Shown piece after piece: positions 1 to 5,463 of a stretch of 6,879 bases of DNA. The DNA is from Hyphomicrobiales bacterium (GTDB lineage Bacteria; Pseudomonadota; Alphaproteobacteria; Rhizobiales; Beijerinckiaceae), in NCBI GenBank assembly GCA_003567055.1, contig PXAW01000064.1, positions 1 through 6,879 on the forward strand. The letters run 5' to 3'. The notes beneath the pieces are model-generated. The model worked only from the letters and a program-made list of their open reading frames with translations. It did not search any database and was not told the origin of the DNA. Position 1 is the first letter of the stretch, and each line of letters begins with the position of its first letter. Both the position numbers and the translations under genes were made by a program.

Positions 1-136
1 ACGATTGATCAAGACACTCCGGCCACGAGCGTGCGCAATCAACGGCGCACTGATCGTGGGTGCGGGCTGCGGTCGTGTCTCGGATCTGGTGGAAATTCCC
101 TCGCGACGTGTTCCGGACATATGAAGGTTCAGCTTC
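1..136. other. Left-edge stretch without a recognisable gene
   Basis: I recognise no gene here. A + strand frame is open from position 2 to a TGA at 122-124. It contains a glycine-rich run (GALIVGAGCGR) that superficially resembles a nucleotide-binding loop, but there is no start and nothing conserved around it. A - strand frame is open from an ATG at 120 to the window edge (starts MSGTRREGIS), with no clear ribosome site and no family resemblance. The stretch may be flanking sequence of the truncated - strand gene that ends at 137, but that is a guess. Confidence 0.3.
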
Positions 137-222
137 TCAGGCGGCGAGGTCAAGCGTGATCGGCTCGATCGGTTGAGAAAGCGTCTCCCATCCATCAACC
201 TTGCGCATCTGGATCTGCCCGC
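137..222 (-). pseudogene. C-terminal tail of an unidentified protein, 5' truncated
   Basis: Read on the minus strand, this stretch gives about 28 codons with normal GC-rich codon choice, ending in TGA at 139-137. The protein reads GQIQMRKVDGWETL, then SQPIEPITLDLAA. Upstream of about 222 the same frame runs into the antisense of a methyltransferase fragment, so the true N-terminal part is missing. I do not recognise the family. A transposase or other mobile-element protein is possible given the debris around it, but no inverted repeat or DDE motif is visible to support that. It could also be a chance open frame; the natural codon use and clean stop argue mildly against this. Confidence 0.35.
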
Positions 223-492
223 GCAGCTCTGGCGGAGATGCGGCGCGGTCTGAAACCAGACGGCGCGCTGCTCTTCGTCGAGCACGGGCTTTCGCCAGAC
301 CGACCGGTGGCCCGATGGCAGCATCGCTGCGATTCCCTATGAGCAAAGATCAGTTGTCATCTCGACAATCCAGTCGAGACGCTGCTGCGAGAGGCGGGCT
401 TCTCGATCGAGCGCCTCGATACCGGCTACATGCGCCGCTGGCCAAAGGCCCTGACCTACATGGACGAGGGCCGCGCCAGCGCCGCGAAATAA
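223..492 (+). pseudogene. SAM-dependent methyltransferase remnant (C-terminal part, in-frame stop)
   Basis: One frame carries the C-terminal half of a class I SAM-dependent methyltransferase of the UbiE-like/phospholipid N-methyltransferase-like type. It opens with ALAEMRRGLKPDGALLFVEHG, the strand after motif III seen in this family. It continues LSPDRPVARWQHR, meets TGA at 340-342, and resumes in the same frame with CHLDNPVETLLREAGFSIER and LDTGYMRRWPKALTYMDEG, ending at TAA 490-492. From memory, relatives read roughly LWKRIAGGCHLD across this spot, so the TGA sits where a Trp (TGG) is usual and about two codons appear lost before CHLD. The SAM-binding N-terminal half (glycine-rich motif I) is absent upstream; the frame loses family resemblance before about 223. 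It is therefore truncated as well as interrupted and should be non-functional as a methyltransferase. Confidence 0.8.
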
Positions 493-575
493 AGCCTCGC
501 AGAAGCCGGGAGAACGGCCCATGAAACTTTGCACCCGGCCATGAATTGATCCCGCGAACGTCCCCTGTGGAATCG

Positions 576-583
576 GGAAAGGA
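576..583 (+). promoter_or_regulatory. Ribosome binding site of gpmA
   Basis: The purine run GGAAAGGA lies 6 nt before the ATG at 590. It supports that start, and the protein begins right there with the [11 protein letters not shown] motif expected at the N-terminus of the family. The rest of the gap from 493 to 589 shows no promoter that I can call with confidence. Confidence 0.7.
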
Positions 584-589
584 ACGAAA

Positions 590-1288
590 ATGCGCCGTCT
601 CGTTCTTCTGCGCCACGGTGAAAGCATCTGGAATCGTGACAACCTCTTTACCGGCTGGACCGACGTCGATCTCTCCGATGCCGGCGTAGACGAGGCAGAG
701 GAAGCGGCGCGCCGTCTGCGGGCACAGAATTTCGAGATCGACGTGTGCTTCACCTCCGTTCTGACCCGCGCGATCCGAACGCTCTGGATCGTACTCGAGC
801 AGAACGATTTGCGGTGGCTGCCCGTCCACCGCTCCTGGCGCCTGAACGAACGCCATTACGGCGCTTTGCAGGGGCTGAACAAGGACGAGATGCGCGAGAA
901 GGTCGGCAAGGAGCAGGTGCATGAATGGCGTCGCAGCTACGCGACCCGACCGCCAGCACTCGAAGAAGACGACGAGCGCCATCCGAGGCGCGACCGACGC
1001 TACAAGCATGTGGCCGGCACGCATCTGCCGAGCTGCGAGAGTCTGAAGGATACGGTCGATCGCGTGCTGCCCTACTGGCTTGAGCGCATCGAGCCGGTCC
1101 TGATGCAAGGCCGCACGCCCATGATCTCTGCGCACGGAAACAGCCTTCGCGGGTTGGTGAAATACCTCGACGACGTTTCCGACGACGAAATACCGGGCTT
1201 CGAGATTCCGACCGGCAAGCCGCTCGTCTTCGAACTGGACGACAATTTGCGGCCGACCGATCGCTACTATCTTGAAGGAAAGGATTGA
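590..1288 (+). CDS. gpmA: 2,3-bisphosphoglycerate-dependent phosphoglycerate mutase
   Basis: This cytosolic enzyme interconverts 2- and 3-phosphoglycerate in glycolysis and gluconeogenesis through a phosphohistidine intermediate primed by 2,3-bisphosphoglycerate. The 232-residue protein starts with [12 protein letters not shown]: Arg8 and His9 form the RHG signature, and His9 is the phosphorylated residue. Further family blocks are [15 protein letters not shown] (19-32), [10 protein letters not shown] (55-64), [14 protein letters not shown] (85-98, with Glu87 as the likely acid/base) and [15 protein letters not shown] (179-193, with the second catalytic His182). The end, [13 protein letters not shown], is typical. 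The length fits the shorter bacterial form (E. coli GpmA is about 250). It stands alone on the + strand behind a methyltransferase remnant and converges with the dehydrogenase gene. No defect is visible, so function is assigned with high confidence. Confidence 0.96.
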   Translation: MRRLVLLRHGESIWNRDNLFTGWTDVDLSDAGVDEAEEAARRLRAQNFEIDVCFTSVLTRAIRTLWIVLEQNDLRWLPVHRSWRLNERHYGALQGLNKDEMREKVGKEQVHEWRRSYATRPPALEEDDERHPRRDRRYKHVAGTHLPSCESLKDTVDRVLPYWLERIEPVLMQGRTPMISAHGNSLRGLVKYLDDVSDDEIPGFEIPTGKPLVFELDDNLRPTDRYYLEGKD

Positions 1289-1313
1289 CCGGTCGGCTCC
1301 GGGAGAGCCGGCC
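1289..1313. terminator. Bidirectional hairpin between convergent genes
   Basis: Arms 1291-1299 (GGTCGGCTC) and 1305-1313 (GAGCCGGCC) pair over 9 bp with one G-T wobble around a 5-nt loop. The hairpin occupies almost exactly the 25 bp between the gpmA stop (1286-1288) and the dehydrogenase stop (complement 1316-1314). Neither side has a clear run of T, so it is not a textbook intrinsic terminator. Position and symmetry suggest it ends or stabilises both transcripts. Confidence 0.6.
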
Positions 1314-2327
1314 TCACTCCTCGCCTCCGATCGCCACGTTTTTCGGCTCGCCCTTGATAAAGCCTTCGATGTTCTCGTGCGTCGTGTCCAGGATGCGGCG
1401 CACGGCTTCCTCCGTGCTGAAGGCCGTGTGCGGGGTGACGATCACGTTGCGCATGCGCAGGAGGATGTGGTCGGCGAGCAGGGTGTCCATCTTGTGGGTC
1501 TCGCGGAAATACGAGCGCAGCAGCTCCGCCTCCTCGCGCACGACCGGCTCCTCGGGCAGCACGTCGAGCCCCGCCGCGCGCAGCTTGCCGTCGGCGAGGG
1601 CGCCGAGCATGGCGCGGGTATCGACGACCGTGCCGCGGGCGGTGTTGATGAGCGCCGCGCCGTGCTTCATCGCCGCGAATTCGTCCGTCGAGATCATGTT
1701 CTTCGTCTTCTCGCTTCCCGGCACGTGCAGCGAAACGACGTCGGAGCGCGACAGGAGTTCGTGCAGATCGACGTATTCGAAGCCGATCTCGCGGGCGATC
1801 TCTTCGTTCGGCTTCACGTCGAAGGCGAGCACCTCCATGCCGAAGCCCTTCGCGATCTTCGCCGCATGCTGCCCGATATCGCCCGTCCCGACGATCCCCA
1901 TGGTGCGCCCGGCGAGATCGAAGCCGACGAGCCCCTGCTGCGAGAAATCCCCCCGCCGCGTCCGGTCGGCAGCCTCGACGATCTTGTGGCTGATCGCCAG
2001 CAGCAGCGCGAAGACATGCTCGGCGACGGTGCTGCTGCCGTAATCGGGAACGCTGGCGACCTTGATGCCGTGCTTCTCGCAATAGTCAGCGTCGATGTGA
2101 TCGACGCCCGTCGAGCGCGAGGCGATGAACTTCAGATCGTCGAACTTTTCCAGCACCTCTGCTTCGAGGCCCGAATAGATGAAGACGGACAGGATTTCGG
2201 CGTCCTTGAATTCCTCGGCGAGTTCAGCATCGAGCTGGCGCTCGTCGAAGACGACCTCGTGCTCGCCCTCCAGTCCCTTGAACGCATCGCGCTCCCAGGG
2301 CTCGATCTCGAAAATCGCTATCTTCAT
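1314..2327 (-). CDS. NAD-dependent D-2-hydroxyacid dehydrogenase (D-lactate dehydrogenase-like)
   Basis: This 337-residue soluble protein belongs to the D-isomer-specific 2-hydroxyacid dehydrogenase family, which reduces 2-keto acids such as pyruvate to D-2-hydroxy acids with NADH, or the reverse. The substrate loop around RSTGVDHIDADYC (71-83) and SVPDYGSSTVAEH (92-104) precedes the Rossmann core GIVGTGDIGQ (144-153; G147, G149, G152). Asp170 near the end of the next strand (VLAFD) fits NAD rather than NADP. The catalytic set is present: Arg231 in NTARG, Glu260 in LDVLPEEP, and His300 in VTPHTAF. A charged segment with EEAELLRSYFRETHK (265-279) sits between the Glu and His motifs and resembles D-lactate-dehydrogenase-like members. 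The start is supported by AGGAG 6 nt upstream. The gene lies 28 nt behind ppsA on the same strand, so a shared transcript and a pyruvate-related substrate are likely. Exact substrate is inferred. Confidence 0.88.
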   Translation of the reverse strand: MKIAIFEIEPWERDAFKGLEGEHEVVFDERQLDAELAEEFKDAEILSVFIYSGLEAEVLEKFDDLKFIASRSTGVDHIDADYCEKHGIKVASVPDYGSSTVAEHVFALLLAISHKIVEAADRTRRGDFSQQGLVGFDLAGRTMGIVGTGDIGQHAAKIAKGFGMEVLAFDVKPNEEIAREIGFEYVDLHELLSRSDVVSLHVPGSEKTKNMISTDEFAAMKHGAALINTARGTVVDTRAMLGALADGKLRAAGLDVLPEEPVVREEAELLRSYFRETHKMDTLLADHILLRMRNVIVTPHTAFSTEEAVRRILDTTHENIEGFIKGEPKNVAIGGEE

Positions 2328-2333
2328 GACGTT

Positions 2334-2338
2334 CTCCT
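2334..2338 (-). promoter_or_regulatory. Ribosome binding site of the hydroxyacid dehydrogenase
   Basis: On the minus strand, AGGAG occupies 2338 to 2334, six nt before the ATG at 2327-2325. It lies inside the 28-nt gap after the ppsA stop, so the dehydrogenase can be translated independently from a shared message. Confidence 0.75.
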
Positions 2339-2355
2339 GTCTGATGCGCTCTCAT

Positions 2356-4770
2356 CTATCCGCGTGCATCCGCCGCCCGCCGCTGCCCCTCGGCTTCGGC
2401 GATCTGCTGCTTGACCTTCAGGAAGCTGTCGGGGCTCACGGAGACGGAATCGATGCGCTGCTCGACGAGAAAGCGCGTGTATTCCGGATGGTCGCTCGGC
2501 ACCTGCCCGCAGAAACCGACCTTGGACTGCTGCGCATGCGCGTCCTCGATCAGGCGTGAGATCATGCGGGCGACGGTCGGATCGCGCTCGTCGAACAGGC
2601 TCTTCAGCTTGTCGGAATCGCGGTCGATTCCGAGGGACAGCTGCGTCAGGTCGTTGGAGCCGATCGAGAACCCGTCGAAGCGACGGGCGAATTCCGAGGC
2701 CAGGATGATGTTGGAGGGAACCTCGGCCATGACGTAGACCTGCAAGCCCGTGCGCCCACGCAGAAGTCCGTGTTCCGCCATCACCTCCAGCACCCGGTCG
2801 GCCTCCTCGAGCGTGCGGCAGAACGGCACCATGACGACCACGTTGTCGAGGCCGATCTCGTCGCGGGCCCGCGCGATCGCCCGGCATTCCAGCGCGAAGC
2901 CGTCGCGGTAGCCCTCGTCGTAGTAGCGGCTCGCCCCGCGCCAGCCGAGCATCGGGTTGACCTCCTCCGGCTCGAACTGCCGCCCGCCGATGAGCTCGGC
3001 GTATTCGTTCGTCTTGAAGTCGGACATGCGCACGATCACTGGATTGGGGTGATGCGCCGCCGCGATCCGGGCGATGCCGCGCGCCAGCTTGTCGACGAAG
3101 TAATCCGGCTTGTCCTTGTAGCCCTTCGTCAGCTCCTCGATCTCGTTGCGCGCCTTCTCGTCCTCGACCTTGTCGAAATGCGCGAGCGCCATCGGGTGGA
3201 TCTTGATGTGGTTGCCGATGACGAATTCCATGCGGGCGAGGCCGACGCCGTCCGTCGGCAAGCGCCACCAGCTGAATGCGGCTGCGGGGTTTGCAAGATT
3301 GACCATCACCGCCGTCTCGGTCTCGGGAATGGATCCGAGATCCACGTCCTCCACCTCGATATCGGCTGCCCCGTCGTAGACAAAGCCCTCGTTGCCTTCC
3401 GCGCAGGAGACGGTGACCTCCTGGCCGTCCTTCAGCACCTCGCGCGCATTGCCGGTGCCGATCACCGCAGGCAGTCCCAGTTCGCGGCTGACGATCGCGG
3501 CGTGCGAGGTGCGCCCGCCCTTCTCGGTGATGATGGCCGACGCCCGTTTCATCAGCGGCACCCAGTCGGGATCTGTCTGCTCGGTCGCCAGCACGCCGCC
3601 CTCGGGAAACTTGTCGCCGTCGCCCGGGCTGTCGAGCACGAACACCTTGCCGCTCGCCGCCGCATCGCCGACGCTGATGCCTTCGAGCAGCAGCTCGCCC
3701 TTGTTCTCGACGTGGTAGGTCTGAAGCGTCTCCGCCGCCTTCTGCGCCTGGACGGTTTCGGGCCGGGCCTGAACGATGAACAATTCGCCGCTCTCGCCGT
3801 CCTTGGCCCATTCAATGTCCATGGGCTTGCCGTAATGCTCCTCGATGGCGCAGCCCCAGCGCGCCAGCGTCAGGACTTCCTCGTCTTCCAGCACGAAACG
3901 GCCACGCTCGTCGTTTTTGGTCTCCACGAGTTCCGACGATCCCTTCTTGGCGTAGATCATCTTCTTTTCCTTCGCCCCGCGCCGCTTCTCCACGATGGGC
4001 TTGAACCTCTCGTCGTCGAGAAGCGGCTTGAAGACGTGGTATTCGTCCGGATCGGCGGAGCCCTGGACCACAGTTTCGCCGAGGCCCCAGTTGGCGTTGA
4101 TCAGGAGGGTGCGCGGGAATCCGGTTTCGGTGTCGATCGAGAACATCACGCCCGCACCCGCCCGGTCCGCGCGCACCATGCGCTGCACGCCGACGGAGAG
4201 CGCGATCTTCATGTGATCGAAGCCGCGATCCTCGCGATAGGCGATGGCGCGGTCGGTGAAGAGCGAGGAGAAGCAGTGCTTGCAGGCGTCGAGCAGCGCC
4301 TCCTCGCCGCGCACGTTGAGAAAACTCTCGAGCTGGCCCGCAAAACTCGCTTCGGGCAGATCCTCGGCGGTGGCGGAGCTGCGCACGGCGACGCCTGGAT
4401 CCTTCTCGCCGATCCGCTCCGCCATCTCCGTGTAGGAGCGCGTGATCGCCTGGGCGAGTTCCGGCGAGAACTCCCCGCCGAGGATGAGCTTGCGGATAGC
4501 CTGCCCGACCTGCCGCAGGTTGCTCCTGTCACCCTTCAGCTTCTCGACCTGCGCGGCGATCTTGTCCTGCAGTTCGTTGGCCTCGATGAAGGCCCAGTAG
4601 GCGGCGGCGGTCGTCGCGAAGCCCTCCGGGACCGCGATCCCTCGCTCGCGCAGGGCTCCGATCATCTCGCCGAGCGAGGCGTTCTTGCCGCCGACGCGGT
4701 CGTTGTCGTCGCGGTCGAGATCGGCAAACCAGCATACGAGCGCGTCACCGTCATGTCGGTTGTTCGTCAT
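2356..4770 (-). CDS. ppsA: Phosphoenolpyruvate synthase (pyruvate, water dikinase)
   Basis: This enzyme converts pyruvate, ATP and water to PEP, AMP and phosphate, the gluconeogenic bypass of pyruvate kinase. From the chosen start it has 804 residues, close to the usual ~790-800. The ATP-grasp-like N-domain shows VGGKNASLGEM (26-36), AVRSSATAEDLPEASFAGQ (128-146) and IVQARPETVQ (332-341). The phosphohistidine swivel domain has TEKGGRTSHAAIVSRELG (415-432) with catalytic His423. The C-terminal TIM barrel has NPMLGWRGASRYY (605-617), FSIGSNDLTQLSLGIDRD (701-718) and GFCGQVPSDHPE (752-763) with the proton-donating Cys754. The Cys with the GQxPSDHPE context distinguishes PPS from pyruvate phosphate dikinase. 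An upstream in-frame ATG at 4974 would add 68 residues unlike any PPS and read through HAD debris; the ATG at 4770 has an ideal AGGAG and is preferred. No PPS regulatory protein gene is visible in the window. Confidence 0.95.
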   Translation of the reverse strand: MTNNRHDGDALVCWFADLDRDDNDRVGGKNASLGEMIGALRERGIAVPEGFATTAAAYWAFIEANELQDKIAAQVEKLKGDRSNLRQVGQAIRKLILGGEFSPELAQAITRSYTEMAERIGEKDPGVAVRSSATAEDLPEASFAGQLESFLNVRGEEALLDACKHCFSSLFTDRAIAYREDRGFDHMKIALSVGVQRMVRADRAGAGVMFSIDTETGFPRTLLINANWGLGETVVQGSADPDEYHVFKPLLDDERFKPIVEKRRGAKEKKMIYAKKGSSELVETKNDERGRFVLEDEEVLTLARWGCAIEEHYGKPMDIEWAKDGESGELFIVQARPETVQAQKAAETLQTYHVENKGELLLEGISVGDAAASGKVFVLDSPGDGDKFPEGGVLATEQTDPDWVPLMKRASAIITEKGGRTSHAAIVSRELGLPAVIGTGNAREVLKDGQEVTVSCAEGNEGFVYDGAADIEVEDVDLGSIPETETAVMVNLANPAAAFSWWRLPTDGVGLARMEFVIGNHIKIHPMALAHFDKVEDEKARNEIEELTKGYKDKPDYFVDKLARGIARIAAAHHPNPVIVRMSDFKTNEYAELIGGRQFEPEEVNPMLGWRGASRYYDEGYRDGFALECRAIARARDEIGLDNVVVMVPFCRTLEEADRVLEVMAEHGLLRGRTGLQVYVMAEVPSNIILASEFARRFDGFSIGSNDLTQLSLGIDRDSDKLKSLFDERDPTVARMISRLIEDAHAQQSKVGFCGQVPSDHPEYTRFLVEQRIDSVSVSPDSFLKVKQQIAEAEGQRRAADARG

Positions 4771-4776
4771 GGTAAT

Positions 4777-4781
4777 CTCCT
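4777..4781 (-). promoter_or_regulatory. Ribosome binding site of ppsA
   Basis: On the minus strand, AGGAG lies at 4781 to 4777, six nt before the ATG at 4770-4768. It decides the ppsA start against the in-frame ATG at 4974, which has no comparable site. The remaining leader (4859 to 4782) shows no clear promoter. Confidence 0.8.
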
Positions 4782-4859
4782 GCGAGATGTCGGTTTCATG
4801 TTGCTCGACTGCCCCTTCGACCGGCAGCGAAGGCTTGCTCGGGTCCGCGACGATCGGCG

Positions 4860-5044
4860 TCAGCGTGCCGGGGAGGGCTCGATGCCGTTTTCTTCGAGCC
4901 AATCGTTGAAGTGGCGGTTGACGCTTCCAGTCTGCGAAATGCGCCGTCGCCGTATCCGTGATGACGCCGTCCATGTCGAAGAGAACGGAAGCGGGCCGCT
5001 CGTTCGACGCGGCCCGCCCCGGCCTTGCAGTCCTCGATGCTCAT
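4860..5044 (-). pseudogene. HAD-family phosphatase remnant (beta-phosphoglucomutase-like N-terminus), broken across three frames
   Basis: Three pieces in three frames together read as the beginning of a HAD hydrolase of the beta-phosphoglucomutase-like type. Piece 1 starts at ATG 5044, overlapping the ATPase stop as ATGA (MSIEDCKAGA). Piece 2, shifted one base, gives ERPASVLFDMDGVITDTATA then HFADWKR (roughly 5003-4924); FDMDGVITDT carries the two catalytic aspartates of HAD motif I. Piece 3, shifted again, gives VNRHFNDWLEENGIEPSPAR from 4922 and ends at TGA 4862-4860. Relatives of memory read ...AHxxAWKxxFDxFLEER here, so pieces 2 and 3 look like one protein split by a frameshift. The other HAD motifs are absent and ppsA follows, so most of the gene is lost. 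The ATGA overlap suggests the intact gene was translationally coupled to the ATPase. Family is fairly sure, substrate unknown. Confidence 0.7.
4991..5017 (-). terminator. Perfect 9-bp GC-rich hairpin behind the ATPase gene
   Basis: Arms 4991-4999 (GCGGGCCGC) and 5009-5017 (GCGGCCCGC) are perfect reverse complements around a 9-nt loop. The hairpin starts 24 nt after the ATPase stop. Read on the minus strand, it is followed by a T-rich run, TTCCGTTCTCTTC. This fits an imperfect factor-independent terminator for the ATPase transcript. It sits inside the HAD remnant, between the piece starting at ATG 5044 and the piece with the FDMDGV motif, so it may have arrived with, or be tolerated because of, the gene's decay. 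Confidence 0.5.
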
Positions 5045-5463
5045 TCCTCGTTCCGCTTCGTTTCGTCCTTGTCGCCCTTTCCCTTGCCCTTTTCGCCGTT
5101 CCCCTTGCCGGATTTCCCTTCCTGGAGTTCGGCCTCGATGATCTTCTTCTCCGCCTGTGCGATCTTCTTTTCGGCTTCGGCGATCTCGCGTTCCTTTTCG
5201 GCGAGCAGCTTCATGGTCTCCGGCGACTGCCCGCCGGTATCGCCGCCTTTGCCGTCGCTCTTCTCCTTGCCATTGTCCTTGTGTTTAGCGGCGTCGGAAG
5301 CCTTGCCTTCCTTTTCGCGACGCTCGCCGGGCTTTTCCTGCTTGTCGTCGTCTCGCTGCTCGTCTTCTCGCTTTTCGTCCTCTTGCTTCTCGCTCATGTC
5401 CTTGTCCTTCTTCGTCTTGTCCCTCTTCTCATCGGCGTGGTTTTCATCACCCTCGCCCTGCGA
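5041..5463 (-). other. Region coding the low-complexity charged tail of the ATPase
   Basis: Residues 470-609 of the ATPase frame are almost entirely Lys, Glu, Asp, Arg, Gly, Gln and Ser, with no hydrophobic segment. The first part is disordered-looking (DEKRDKTKKDKD, EDEKREDEQRDDDK). Residues 553-583 hold a heptad-like helix with the near-repeat AEAEKKIAQAEKKIIEAE. The end is Gly/Lys-rich (GKGNGEKGKGKGDKDE). By the topology of P2 ATPases it should lie in the cytoplasm. The coding strand is strongly purine-rich across this stretch. The role is unknown. Confidence 0.75.

Noticed and set aside
2..124. An open + strand frame with a GAGCGR-like glycine loop, considered as the lost N-terminal SAM-binding motif of the methyltransferase
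   Set aside because: It ends in TGA at 122, is too close to the C-terminal fragment for the normal domain spacing, and a different - strand coding tail lies between the two.
505..519. A short GCCG/CGGC hairpin behind the methyltransferase remnant as a terminator
   Set aside because: The stem is only about 4 bp and has no following T run.
546..559. An FNR/FixK-like box upstream of gpmA (TTGAT-N4-CGAAC)
   Set aside because: Only the left half matches the consensus; the right half lacks ATCAA, and such half sites occur by chance.
350..1135. A 261-codon - strand frame opposite gpmA
   Set aside because: It lies over gpmA, which has intact catalytic motifs, and the translation shows no family resemblance.
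1272..2414. A 380-codon + strand frame opposite the dehydrogenase
   Set aside because: It is an antisense shadow; the dehydrogenase on the - strand has all catalytic residues and a proper ribosome site.
2324..3811. A 495-codon - strand frame overlapping ppsA in another frame
   Set aside because: Its product is Arg/Gly/Ala-rich low complexity, typical of an out-of-frame reading of a GC-rich gene.
4771..4974. A 68-residue N-terminal extension of PpsA from the ATG at 4974
   Set aside because: The extension begins inside the HAD motif, has no ribosome site, and does not resemble any PPS N-terminus; the ATG at 4770 has AGGAG at ideal spacing.
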